Below, piece by piece: positions 22,471 through 33,773 of a DNA stretch of 64,000 nt. Every line of letters starts with the position of its first letter. Within the stretch, counting starts at the first letter, position 1. Origin of the DNA: Hepsetus odoe (lineage: Eukaryota > Chordata > Actinopteri > Characiformes > Hepsetidae); assembly GCA_017165825.1 (NCBI GenBank), contig CM029383.1:4283414-4347413 (forward strand), in the 5' to 3' direction. The notes below the pieces were generated by a model. The model saw nothing but the letters and a program-made list of their open reading frames with translations, did not search any database and had not been told where the DNA came from. A program made the position numbers and the translations under genes.

Positions 22471-22723
22471 GGCCTTTTATCTTTATTGTTCTCTTCCTAA
22501 TTAGGTATCTATTCTGGGCCTGTGAGGTGTCTGAAACCAGATACAGAAACGTTGGGTGGCTCTCATTGAGTGAATGTTTGCTCAGAGGGTCTCGGCTCAT
22601 TCCCAGCTCAGTCTGACTGTCGTCTCTCCTTCTCACAGTCTCTCCTGCTCAAAACACCCCTGGTTTCTTATTTGATGTCTGAAAATTGAATTAAGGAAAT
22701 GTCACAGAATGTCCAAAAGAGTC
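22471..22723 (-). other. inverted duplicated segment, arm B
   Basis: Reverse complement of arm A at 17110-17380, about 710 bases upstream of the tdgf1 start codon. The unit keeps block order over its whole length, with a few indels in the middle, for example around the poly-A or poly-T part of arm A. Confidence 0.75.
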
Positions 22724-23194
22724 ATTTTTCCCCATGTTGAGTCTCTCACACCTTTAATCATAGGCCTTTAAAAGAAAATAAAAGCTTTTCTGACTTGTTT
22801 TATCTAGCATTTGACTTTAAAAATACATGTGATGTGCATAAATGTGTGCTGGTCAAGTTATACATTTTAAAATGGGCACAAATGTCTATAAATGAGTTTA
22901 TTTCTTTTTGTCAGAAATAAGACAAATCTCCAGTGTCCAAAAGAGGTAATTGTGCATGAGAAAAGTAGTTTTAACTTGTAAATTTATTACTTTTTTTATT
23001 ATACCATAAATGGTGGGGGAAATGTATATGAAATTAAACAGTAGAACAAAATTTAGAAGTGGAAAAACACAAAAAAATTATTATATGTTAAGTATAAATA
23101 ACTTAAGTATGAAACTACCGTTTTTACTTTTTGGATTTTTTTTGTTGTTTTCCTCTTTTTAGTGTAAACGCTGCTGATGAATATAAACTGCAGG

Positions 23195-23345
23195 CTAATT
23201 GGGTGGGCGGGGGGCGGGGTGTAGGTGTGAATGGGGCGTCAACTGTGAATTGTTAGAGAACAATCGGGCTGTGGGCGGGGCCGTGAACAATAACAACCAA
23301 TCAGGAGACACCGGGGGCGTGTCATTTGGTATCCGTTGCTGTGAG
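23195..23345 (+). promoter_or_regulatory. tdgf1 promoter region, GC boxes and CCAAT box
   Basis: A GC-rich island in otherwise AT-rich DNA, ending about 90 bases before the start codon. It has GC-box-like sites at 23204-23219 and 23273-23281 and a CCAAT box at 23297-23301. No TATA box was noticed, which fits a GC-rich TATA-less promoter. The transcription start is inferred to lie between about 23300 and 23400. Confidence 0.6.
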
Positions 23346-23433
23346 TTAAAGACCCCAGTGTTTTGGTGCTGTAATCTTGACCCCTCGCTTACGAGGCCTG
23401 AAGTTAGCAGCCTGCCAGCGTTGGAGAAAAGGA

Positions 23434-25731
23434 ATGAGGCATTCACTGTTCAGGTAAGGAGCTGTTTTTTGCTTTTTAAATCCAGAGTTTAGTGTTTTCC
23501 TACTTTGTTCTCCAGGTCTTAACGCTGCTCTCTTCACCTCAGGCTCTTGCTGTCTGCAGCTGTTGCCTGGCAGACCATCACAGCTGGAGAAGGTAATTCG
23601 TATATATATATATATATAATGCTGCCTTTAATTTACAATAATTATTCCAGTTAATCAATACTTTATAATTGTTGTAAAATATGTGTGTTCCTGATTAATT
23701 TCCTATTTGTTATGGGACTTTTAATTTGTAAGCAGGTTGTTACTGCTCTGGTTTAATAGGATATATTTCTTTATTTATTAAATATTTATAACGCCACTTT
23801 TAGTTTGTTTTTAATATTTTAATATAGTGATTGTAAGCTAGTTGTAATGGCTCTGGTTTAAAAGGATCAGTTTCTTTATTTATTAAATATCTTTAATAGG
23901 ACATTTATTTAGATTTTTTCTTATACAGTGGCTGTAAGCTAGTTGTAACTGCTTTAGTTTAATAAAATACATTTTTTATTTTTTTAATCATTTTAATGGC
24001 ACTTTCAGTTTGTTTTTAATACAGTGAGTGTAAGGTAGTTGTAACTGCTCTAGATTAACAGGATCTTTTTTAAAGCAGCATCTGGGCTGTTCCATTTTTA
24101 TGATTAAAAATCTATAGTTTTATTTATTTAGTGCACAGTAACCACCCAAAGCTGAATCATTTTTTAATAAAACCTTTATTATAGTGTTAATCTGTGATGT
24201 GTGTTATTTTTTAATATATTTTTATAATTTTGGCCAGCTGTACCTGAATTGTTTCCTGTTTTTTTATATGATTTTCTATCCCTTAAGGCTGTGAAGGAGC
24301 AGATTGTGGAAATATTAAAGCATCCAGGAGGCCTGATCAACACAGCAAATTCCTAAACCAGTTTAACGAAATGAACCCCACCCAGAGCCGCCAGCCCCGT
24401 GACCCCGAAGCCGTGTTACCTTTTATTGGACTTACTGGAAGTAAGTGATGGAGGTGCACCAGTCTTTGAGACCCTTTCTCATACTTTTTGGATTTGTTCC
24501 AGACCATTTTCAACAACATACTATCTGAGCTGGCTTTGAGGTTTGCAAGATGCAAGATTTGGAAGCTGCACAGTATAAAATTTAAATGGTTATTGAATGC
24601 ATGTTTATAACGGCATTAGATGTGAATCTCAAAACATTACACTTATCTGAGTTGGTCCCTCAGTAATGTACTGGGTGCAGTACAGGGGGAAATGAGTCTA
24701 GAAAGCTTTTTGGAAACAGATGTGTGAGAGCAGCTGTTTGGAGTCCCAAAACCTTTAAGAATTCAAATTCTGTCCTCTGTTTCTCTATTGTTTTACTTAA
24801 TTAACTGGTTGATTTCTTTTTATCGAAGGTGCTAAGCAGAGCCGCAGCTGCTGTAAAAACGGAGGCACCTGCATACTGGGAAGTTTCTGCGCCTGCCCCA
24901 AGCACTTTACTGGACGAAGCTGCGAATATGACGAACGTGCAAGGCAAGGGGAAACAGTCACTGGAAAATATTTGCTGTAACAGCTAGTTTCACAGTTCCT
25001 TCTGATTTTTGACTTTTTTATTTTTTACAGTAACTGTGGGGTTATTCCACATGGGGAATGGGTACAGAAAGGCTGCTCCTACTGCAGATGTGGATATGGA
25101 GTGTTGCACTGCTTCCCAGAAGTGTTTCATGAAGATTGTGGTAAGTTCTGATTTATCTCTGTCACTGAATTTCAATCTGTGCAAAATCGCAATTAAGGGA
25201 CAGGGTGGATTAATTTTAGCATTTGGTGGCCAGTGAAGGTTTGAGTGCACTTTGTGCTCCACTGCATATTATTCGCCTGCCCTGACTACTTCATATCGAC
25301 GCAGCCAGACGTTTATCTGTCTCCATCAGTTTCACGATTGCCAGAGGCATATGGTGTGTCCGTCTCAGAGCCGAAACGAGCTTTATCAGATATTGTCTGG
25401 AATAGGCCATCAAGAGGTCTTCACACCTCATCCACTGACCAAATAGGGTTGTGAATCCCCACTGGCTGGTGCTTAATTCTAGCAGACCCATAAAGGATTA
25501 GTCAGGGGGCTGGGGGAGTCTTGTTTTTCAGGTCTAAGCATGTGTTAATGGTCCCATTTCCCCAGCAAGTCGCATCTCCGTAAGGTTCTCCATGCATTCA
25601 TTGGGCTTTTCTCTTCTCTTTGCTTTGCAGATGACTCCCAGGAAGTGCGCTGGTATCATTCGAATGCTCAAAGAACCTCCTTGACCAAGTTCCTCATGTG
25701 CTTGGTATCGCTTTTTCCATTTCTTTTTTGA
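23434..25731 (+). CDS. tdgf1: EGF-CFC Nodal co-receptor (Cripto / One-eyed pinhead), six exons
   Basis: Exons 23434-23453, 23543-23592, 24288-24440, 24829-24943, 25031-25140 and 25631-25731 join in frame to 182 residues. Residues 1-22 form a signal peptide (MRHSLFRLLLSAAVAW). The EGF-like domain covers about 82-106 with six Cys and the NGGTC site, where Thr88 is the family's O-fucose position. The CFC domain covers 115-149 with six Cys, and His120 and Trp123 match the residues known in human CRIPTO to contact the activin receptor ALK4. The C-terminus ends in a hydrophobic tail (about 168-182) typical of a GPI-attachment signal. The family works at the cell surface as co-receptor for Nodal, GDF1 and GDF3 with ALK4 and activin type II receptors, patterning mesendoderm and left-right axis. 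The length is close to fish homologues as I remember them. Intron 4 uses a GC donor (AAG|GCAAGG); the other four are GT-AG. Orthology to fish tdgf1/oep rather than cfc1 is inferred from fish usually having this one gene and is not proven. Confidence 0.93.
23715..24065 (+). repeat. tandem repeat of ~105 bp in tdgf1 intron 2
   Basis: Four diverged units share gtaagctagttgtaactgct, ggtttaataggat and a tttctttatttattaaat block, starting near 23728, 23832, 23934 and 24028. It lies wholly inside intron 2 between exons 23592 and 24288. Confidence 0.8.
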
Positions 25732-26535
25732 GGCTCTTAACTCCAGTCAGTGTGCTCGGCTCAGAAGATACATCTAACGGACTCCAGAGACCCTGAAGAT
25801 GGACCACAGAAGGGGCATTGTTTTAAAAGAAGAACTTTTTTCTTTTAAGGATTTGCATTTTACTTCCGGTGGAAGTTTAACATCTAGCTGTGTTCAAAGC
25901 AACTGTTTTAATGTGAAGGAAATTGTATATAGAATTTATATTGAGAGTATATTGTACATGTATTGTTGTGCATTTTCCCCATAGATTTGCTTTCTCTTTT
26001 TATTTGTTTCTCCTTAAACCAATTTCCAAAGTCGAGTGTTATACATGTTTGAATGCTTGCCGGCGTTTGTTGATCATCTTTTTCGATGGGGAGAGAGTGT
26101 GATAATACTGAGATAACCCGTGATTGTTGACCTTTCTGCTATTTTCCCCTTATCTTAAACAAACAATTACTCAGGCCAATCAATCACAGTGGCTGCTCTG
26201 ACCTACTGTGTTGACCTTATAGAGTTTGGAGAGACGTACTGTATCTGTCCATGGCTGGAGGAATGAAATTTTGAGCAATTCATTTTCACATCAATAACTC
26301 CGCTGATTTATTTACTGACCTTGATTTATCTACTGTCACTTGGCCTGTTCATTATGGGTGATTGAATATGACGGTTCCAAACCACAGCATTGAATCATAT
26401 CGTTGTGGGCCAAAGATTTAAGATTTATGAGGGAAATGTAAGTCGAGAAACACGGCTGACTAAACTGGAACATTAACCAACTGTGATTCTCGCTTTACAG
26501 TTTCTTAATATGCATTATTTTAAAATAAAATGCAA
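25732..26535 (+). other. tdgf1 3' untranslated region (inferred)
   Basis: Follows the stop codon directly. The first AATAAA I see on this strand is at 26524-26529, so an 800-base untranslated region ending near 26545 is likely. No repeat lies inside it. Confidence 0.5.
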
Positions 26536-26717
26536 AAAAGTTTAAGCTACAAATGGCGTCTAAAACTATTGAAACGGTGTGTTGCTTTGAGAAACTGTAA
26601 AACTAAACATAAAGAAGCAAAGCTGGGTGAAGTGTAGTGGACAGCTGCAGTAAGATCTCAAAGTGTTGGTTCTTTTTAAACATGTGTATAATGAAATCTT
26701 TAAGATGTGAAGTCATT

Positions 26718-26763
26718 TGCAGTGGTTTGATGTGAAATGGTCTGTTCACATCAAACCACTGCA
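26718..26763 (+). repeat. 19-bp perfect hairpin
   Basis: tgcagtggtttgatgtgaa at 26718-26736 is exactly the reverse complement of 26745-26763, with an 8-base loop (atggtctg). It lies about 190 bases past the likely tdgf1 polyadenylation signal. Confidence 0.9.
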
Positions 26764-26991
26764 TGTGACAAACCAGTTGAGTCTGGATTGTTCATAGTGG
26801 TGTCGATTGTGGTGCTTCACCCAAAATGGATTTGCATTCATGATGGCAGAGATTGCGTTCTACCTTTATTTTCCTTCTGGTTTGAAGTGAATGTATGGGG
26901 GTTTGTTATGTTAAGAGATTAAATGCAAAAATGCTTCTGGTTGACCACCACTGTAAAGAAATGTGTCCACATTTCTCTGTATTGAATTGTG

Positions 26992-27150
26992 GGGTCAGCA
27001 GTGGCCTAGTGATTATGGATAAGGAGGAATCCCAGACCTATAGGTTGCCTTGAGGTACCCTTGAGCAAGGTACTGTCCCCATCACTGCTACCCAGGAACT
27101 TAAAATAGCTGCCCCCTGCTGCATGTGTGTGTATGGGTGAAAAGTAGTGG
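26992..27150 (+). repeat. SINE family A, partly deleted
   Basis: ggggtcagcagtggcctagt head, then gaggtacccttgagcaagg and gctgccccctgctgcatg. Part of the anticodon-like region is missing and the tail is short. Confidence 0.8.
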
Positions 27151-27269
27151 AATATTTCATTGTGTTCAATAAATTGATGGCAGCACCTTATCGTTTTGCT
27201 CTACAGTGGCTGTTGTTTCCAATATTCTGCTTCTTCTTTGCTGGTTTGCCAAATTAGATTTTTGAACAG

Positions 27270-27805
27270 CGTTCTCAACCAACCAGCCACAACATTAAAA
27301 CCACAGTGAATAACATTGATTTTCTCATTACAATGGCAGCTGTCAAATGGTGATAAATGAACAGTAAATGAAAAATGAACAGTAAGCTCGTGCTGCTGGC
27401 AGCAGGGATATTGGACAATCTGGCCAACACTGATGGTTAGATAATTGGGGAAGAACATCTCCAGATTGGCAGACCTTGTGGGTGATTCATGGTATGCATT
27501 GGTTATAACCTACCAGCTACTGGGAAACTGGCCAGAGGTTCTGAATGAAGCCTAAGGTTCATTGATCCACTAGGTGAGTCCATATGGTTCAATCCTAAAG
27601 AACAACTACTGGTGACAAGTTAATGCTGGAGCATCCAGTTCTTCACTGCTTGTTGCGAATGGAGCTGCAGACTTGTGATAGTGCCCATGCTAATTCTTGC
27701 CCAATGCACAAACCATAGTGGAAAAAGTCTTGTGGGGTCCATTCCTCAATAGGTCATTTGGTTATAGCAGGACCTACACAATAAAATGTGGTGCATTTCT
27801 GCCTG
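27270..27805 (+). mobile_element. decayed Tc1/mariner-type transposon
   Basis: The left end reads ccagccacaacattaaaacc, a terminal sequence of a common fish Tc1/mariner family. Near 27770 acctacacaataaaatgtgg is the degraded 3' end next to the other terminus. The fragments between resemble its transposase coding part, but no frame survives. Confidence 0.55.
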
Positions 27806-27809
27806 AAGA

Positions 27810-28240
27810 GGGAATGAGAGCGAAGACCACAATGCATCTTTCAGTTTCCCTACATAACAAATAGTGTTATAAGCTCATTAGTTTAATTTATGCAGGCCGC
27901 ATTACAACATTTGATTAATAGATGCAGCTCTCTCTTTTTAATTCCACATTGCTTGCACTTAATGCATATACGTAAATTTGCAAGGTGCAATGTTTAAGTA
28001 GAAATAGGCTATTGCTGTCCTATGTCTGTGGCAAAAGTATTTCTTCTTGCTAAAAGCTGGGTAGTTGCCAGCTGAACAGCTGCATAGAGTTGCCAGCGGT
28101 GATCACTCTTTTTTTCAATTGTAATGCACATGGGCTCCTTTATTCCAGCAGGAGGGTGAGGTGAAAGGCTTGGGGGGGGGGGGCTTCCCCAGCACTATTA
28201 GCAGTGACAATGGCCTCTTTCCGACCTTTGAATGTGCTTT
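27810..28240. other. gene-free stretch, nothing recognised
   Basis: Only short simple tracts, such as a 12-base G run near 28172. Confidence 0.5.
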
Positions 28241-28610
28241 TTCATTTTCCATGACAGTGGTCAATAAATGAGTTGGCCTTTACTGGAACACTCTTCGTGC
28301 TAAATGACCGGGATGATCTTGGGCGTCACTGCAATTTGAATATTTGTTCATGCGTTCTGTAAAACCCCGATTAGCTCTTGACCATATGACATGAATGTGG
28401 AATGGAAGAAATTGGACTGTCGGAACTGGCGCATTGAATTTCTTTTTTCTACCGGGATGACATTCTCTACCATCTTAGCAAGAGGCTGTGTTCCCTCAAT
28501 TATCTCCTTAATTACATAATCCTTGACACAAAAAGATGGACCCGTCTAGGCTCTTCTCAATTCATTTGCTTTACTTCTAACCCCTAGGCACATAAATCTC
28601 TATAAGAGGC
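28240..28610. promoter_or_regulatory. candidate conserved non-coding region
   Basis: Non-repetitive, evenly composed sequence with TAATTA/ATTA cores (ccttaattacataatcc) about 2.5 kb downstream of tdgf1. No frame or repeat explains it. The suggestion is from texture only. Confidence 0.3.
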
Positions 28611-29505
28611 TGCAAACAATCCTTTTGTTAAGCAAGTTTCTCCCAATCTCCTTAATTTAAGCCTCTATAGCCTCTAGACCAAGGACCAGGGAGTAGAGGA
28701 AAGCAAAACAGAACCATATTGAACCTTCTCATGGAATGTTCCTCAAGAACATCTGTTGTTTTGGGTCCCACCGTTATTCCTGTGTTCAAAAAGGGATAGT
28801 TTAAAGGCTGGGTCAAGAGTGGGATATTCTCACAGGTAGGGCTCATGATAAACCCCCTAACACTAGTGTTCCTCCTGCCGGGAGCATATCCTCTTCTGCT
28901 CCTCCTGCACCCCACTGATACAATGCAAACCTTTTGAATGGCACCAGTTCATATGCACAAGCTTTGGCAAATCCCTTTGATAGAAAAAAACCCGGCTCGC
29001 GGGTTTCACTGGGCTGACCTGACACCACAGGATCCTCCAGAATGAAAAGGTTGGATGGATGGGATTACATGCTGGAAATCTGTCCTCTTTTATGAGGGGC
29101 ATTTGGGGTGGGGGCATTTTGCTCAGAGGAAATCGGCTCAGAAGCACCAGAGACAACGTTGCTGAGCTGTAACTGACCTATCCACACTTCTCCCTCACAT
29201 GCTTTTGTGGAAAATGGTGCAACATTGGGCAAAGCAATGCAAAATCCATGAAATCCCATTCTTACTAACGTGGCTTCTTGTAAGCTTTTGGGAAAACACA
29301 TAGTTTTGAGTGCTTTACTCAGCTTAGTTTATTTTATAAGCAAGTGGGAGCTTGCTGGTGATGCTGAGTGGTTGGACCTTCTTTATGCACTTTGCAGCCT
29401 GTCATGGGAAAAATATATGTTTCCATGTCTTATACTGCAAGCTTAGAAATTGCAAATTATAAAGGTTGATATCAGTATTATAAAGTGCTGATCAAAGTTC
29501 TGACT
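28611..29505. other. gene-free stretch, nothing recognised
   Basis: Open frames of up to ~97 residues on the minus strand show no domain, splice or codon features and are taken as chance. Confidence 0.5.
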
Positions 29506-29508
29506 TCT

Positions 29509-30898
29509 ACGCTGTGTGCACAGTTATTAGGCAAGTAAGTATTCAGAGGATCAGTTTTAATCTGGATCAAATCCAGTGCTACCAGTCAATCCAATGTGTT
29601 AAAAACCCTGAAACCTGAATGTCTTGCCAAGGAAATGTGAGTGAGAACATTCTCAGGGGATACATAAGTGTGCACAATGATTTGGCAAATGAAAAGTGAA
29701 AAATTTCTCATCTCACTTGCTTATTTTCATCTGTTAAGGTGAAAATAATAAACAAACAACGTACAATTTATAAATTAACATTTATTACATAAAAAAAGGG
29801 GCAGCGGTGGGCTAGTGGTTAGGGGCGTTGGCCGGAAGATCGGGGGTTCGAACCCCTTCCCAATAGGTTGCCCTGAGGTACCCTTGAGCAAGGTGCCGTC
29901 CCCGTCACGCCCCTGCGATGGGCTGGCGACCTGTCCAGGGTGTGTCCCCCGTCCTTCGCCCTGTGTGAGCTGGGATGGACTCCAGCACTCCCCCGCGACC
30001 CCGCTTGGGACAAGCAGCAGAAAATGACTGACTGACTGACATAAAAAAAAAACTAAATCTGTGAACAATTAAGCCACCTTTCTTCTTAATAGCAGTCATA
30101 ATCCTTCCATTAACAGAATCTGTCAGTTTCTTGATCTGTTGACGATCAACTTTTTGTGCAGCAGCAGCCACAGCCTCCCAGACACTGTTCACTGTTTTCC
30201 TTAAATCTCCTGTTTAAGAAGGTCCACAAGTTCTCAACAGGGTTTAGCTCAGGCGAGGAAGGAGGCCATGTCATTATTCTTTCACCTTTAAGGAGCTTCG
30301 GCCTGCAGAAAAATCATGGTCTTCTTGAAAGGTGCAGAGTTTTTCCTGAACCACCGCCTGAAGAAAGTGCCTTCTATAAACTAGCAATAGGTTTGGGAAT
30401 TGATTTTGAGCCTACGACCCAAAAAAAGGGACACATTCCAGGTAGTTTCAGTTCTGGAATATGACAGCACTGGAGGATCCTGCTAGCTTCCTGTTTGATT
30501 CTTCTCAGATCTTTGGCAGTTCATTTACGATAACACATTTCTCGTGACCCTGTTGATTATTTGCATAAAACCATTTGATGGTTCTGTGATCACACCCCAG
30601 TATCTTAGTGCTGCATCCCTCTGAGAGACTTTTTACAGTTTTGCTTTCAGAGTCAGTTATCTCTCTTTTGTGGCCCATTATGCCTGAAGAGGAAAAGAAG
30701 CTGCCTAATAATTATACACACCTTGATAAAGGGTGTTTATCTCTTTAGGCCACACCCTCCCTCATTACACACATACACATCACTTGAACTGCTCAAATTC
30801 AATTAGCATTCAAGTTTATACAGCTTGGAGTTGGAATATATGCATTAAAATGATAATCTGGTCAAAAGTCTCTTACCTAATAATTGTGCACACAGTTT
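29509..30898 (-). mobile_element. Tc1/mariner-type transposon, internally deleted, with nested SINE
   Basis: Terminal inverted repeats: ctgtgtgcacagttattagg at 29513 and its counterpart cctaataattgtgcacacag at 30877-30896. Antisense transposase remnants lie between, in the usual order (ctgtcagtttcttgatctgt, cagcctcccagacactgttc, ggaggccatgtcattattct, ctgcatccctctgagagact). The frame is broken and the element is shorter than the autonomous form, so it is inactive. A family B SINE sits inside at 29797-30041. Confidence 0.8.
29797..30041 (+). repeat. SINE family B, nested in a transposon
   Basis: Intact tRNA-like head (ggggcagcggtgggctagtg, gggttcgaacccc B-box), body gaggtacccttgagcaaggt, then the L2-like tail gcgatgggctggcgacctgt to tgactgactgactgac. 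The flanks repeat ataaaaaaa on both sides, consistent with a target-site duplication. Confidence 0.9.
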
Positions 30899-30904
30899 TT
30901 GGTG

Positions 30905-31565
30905 GGAAAAACACCTTGTACAGTGATTTATTGTGATGTGTGCAAACATATATAAATACAGTTCATAACACAAAGAGAGTCAGTATTTGGTAGGACCACC
31001 ATTATTCTTCAGCACAGCCTGAAGTCTCTTAGGCAAGCTTCAATTTCTTTTAAAGTTTAGTTGGATTAGGCTTTTGCATTCTTGCTGTAGTTAGCCTAAT
31101 CTAGTTAGTCTAGACTATACTAACTAACTGCATCAAGTTATTTTGCCTCTTGGCACTGCACTAACCTCAGTTACTGTCCTGCCAGATCAAAGTATTTGTA
31201 GTAACACATTCTTTTACAGTAACTTAAGTTCTAGATATAACTGAAATTAAACTGAGGTACAAACTCATATGTACTTTGTCAGGATTTGATGGTAAGCTCC
31301 ATTATTATTTTGGGTAAAATGATGCTAATTCACCAGAATGTCTAATTAAATTACAGTAAAATGTCTAAAAAGTTCTAAATATTTCTAGAATTAAAACTCA
31401 GCACGCATCACTGATATTGGTAAGACCTTAGGGATGAACGATTTTGGAAAAACATCAAAATAACTGTAATTTTTTCCCTGTATTTCAGTATTGCCATTTC
31501 AATGCATCAGTTTTCTTTAAATGAATTTGTTTTTGCCCTGGCATTTTTTATTGTATTTCTCTCAT
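30905..31565. other. gene-free stretch, nothing recognised
   Basis: 30960-31060 resembles another mariner-type fragment (agtatttggtaggaccacca), but it is too short to define. The rest is AT-rich with no signature. Confidence 0.4.
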
Positions 31566-31569
31566 TCAC

Positions 31570-31712
31570 ACTCACTCATTTTCTTAGTCACTTGTCTAAT
31601 TAGGGCCATGGGGAGTGGGGGTGGTGCTGGAGTCTATCCCAACTCCCAAAGAAGGCGATAGGTGCCCAAAAGGGAATACCCTGGGCAGGTTACCAGTCCA
31701 TCGCAGGGATGT
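31570..31712 (-). repeat. SINE/L2-like tail fragment, minus strand
   Basis: Contains cacttgtctaattagggcca, ggtgctggagtctatcccaa and accagtccatcgcaggg, the reverse complement of the family B/D tail. Confidence 0.7.
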
Positions 31713-31719
31713 GGAATAT

Positions 31720-33235
31720 AAATTTAAACTGCAGCCCTTGTGATTACAAAATTGCAATTTGGATACCAAAGCAATTAATTCTTTCAATTTGACTACTTGT
31801 TTGACTTCAATCAGATACATTTTTTGGGCCAATTCAACCCAGAGATCAGCCTTTTAGAACTTCAGCCTTGAATTGAAAGGATGATACAACTCACGCTATC
31901 AACAAGGATGAGCTTCAGAGCCTTCAAATGATCTCAGTTCCCTCCCTCCCCAGGTGTTCTCCCTTTGTTGAACATGACCCTTGTTAAAATGTTTGATTAA
32001 AATTTAATGCTGATGCTGGTTGCCATGGAAATGCATGGGCCAGCTCAATCTCAGTACAATAGAAGTTACCATCACAGAACATGAGCTTTAATTGTTAATT
32101 CATGGCATGTGACTCAAGCCAATAAAGAATATTTCATGTGGGGTATGCTAAAAGGAGTTTTCTTCCACAAAACATATCATTATCTGCGAAAAAGTCTTCT
32201 CATATGCCACGAGGCATGTCTGGAGACCCGGAGAACTGATAAAGCATTTCTTTTGAAGGTTATCTTAGCGAATTTCTAAAGCTTTGAAGTTAAATCCAAG
32301 ATATGCCCACCAACCAAACGTAAATCCCTCTCAGATGTTTGGACTTCATCCATCTATCTGTACTCTTGTTTAAAATGGGATTTTGCTCTACTCTCCAATA
32401 AAATCATGAGATAAAACAAAGCACCTACAACTCTTTGTGCGACACATTGTGCTGTTCTCGTGAGCAGTTCTAGTCCTGCCTTGTGCTCAGCAGGTAAAAA
32501 GATACACACTCTTCAACTCCTTGCGTCACAATGGGCAGTGCTCTCTTTAGGGCATCTAGGCTGGAACGTTTCTAATTCGTCTCACACACTTCTTGGAGCG
32601 GTTTATGGTCCCAACACTCCAGGATTCAGATCAAACAAGTTTCAGTTTCAGCATAAGCACCCCAAGTGATCCATGTGTTTGCAAGCATTCACTGAAGTGT
32701 TTTCTTTTTCACACACATACATACACACACATACATACATATATATATATAAGTTGTCTTGACATATCAGGCATCATATTGCATCACATGTACACAGCAT
32801 ATATCCCATTTCTCTCAGACCCCGTATACTTCAGGACCACATTGGTCAGTGTGAGGAAAGGAATTCTAGCCAAAGCCTAGCAATGAAACTACTGGCTTTA
32901 TTGGCCAAAGCCTCAATCCATCGACTTATCCCGTACAAAAAGGGCAAATAGCAGAGAAACACCCTCAACGGATCACAAGCCCATCAGAGAGCCTTAGAAA
33001 TGGCGGTACACACAGACATACAGACAGGAGACTAATAAGATTAAGATCATCACAGGGCACCAGCAACAGCTTGATAGATTCTCACTTGGTGTTAATATAA
33101 TGATGGTGGAGAGTTCTTATTAACACCACCTAATCCAAAGACTTTAAATATTCACCAGGGTTGAGTTGTACACCATTTTCATACATTTTAAACCATGCTG
33201 TGAAAGGAATTGACTAATTGACCAATCCCATCAGT
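31720..33235. other. gene-free stretch, one CA/TA microsatellite
   Basis: 32710-32752 is a mixed CACATA/TA microsatellite. 32120-32340 is repeat-free and could be regulatory. No exon is recognised. Confidence 0.45.
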
Positions 33236-33239
33236 AAAG

Positions 33240-33412
33240 AAATTTACATTTAGCAACTTCCAAGTCCTGATTACATTGACAGTCCCCCCGGAGCAACTTG
33301 GAATTAAGGGTTTTGCTCAGGAACCCAAAGTTGGTAGTGCTGGAGATGGGATTCGAACCTGCAACCTCTCGGTCTGTAGGCGAGTATCCTACCAATAGAC
33401 CTCCACCACCCC
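33240..33412 (-). repeat. SINE family C, minus strand
   Basis: Tail remnant atttacatttagcaacttcc at the left, body ttgctcaggaacccaaagtt, B-box gggattcgaacctgc, and head taccaatagacctccaccac at the right. Confidence 0.85.
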
Positions 33413-33511
33413 AGAAATATTTTATGAGAGCATAACTATGAACTGATGGAATGACTGATTTGTGATCACCATTCTTTTCAAGGGGAGGCAAACAATGCCA
33501 GGAAAACGAAA

Positions 33512-33762
33512 GTGACTATTCTTGTCATTGTGATACACAGCACAGCACACAGTGAGACACGACAAAATTCAAACTCTGCATTTTTTCCATACATACACAC
33601 ACGTGTAGCAGCTGGCAGCTATTGAAAGTGCCTGGGGAGCAGTGATGGGCACGGTACCTTGCTCAAGGGTACTTCAGGGCAACCTACTGGTCTGGGATTC
33701 AAATCCACAACCTTCTGATCCTGGGGCCTAGTCCCAAACCACTAGGCCACAATACCCCCATG
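33512..33762 (-). repeat. SINE family A, minus strand
   Basis: Runs from gaaagtgactattcttgtca through gtaccttgctcaagggtact to the head accactaggccacaatacc. Complete but diverged. Confidence 0.85.
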
Positions 33763-33773
33763 GAATAAACGGC

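Noticed and set aside
23199..23492. 97-residue plus-strand frame over the GC-rich region before tdgf1
   Set aside because: It overlaps the promoter and exon 1 of tdgf1 in another frame; the GC boxes and CCAAT site explain the region better.
24934..24943. Alternative GT donor (GAAC|GTGCAA) for tdgf1 intron 4
   Set aside because: It would put the CFC exon out of frame, whereas the GC donor keeps it.
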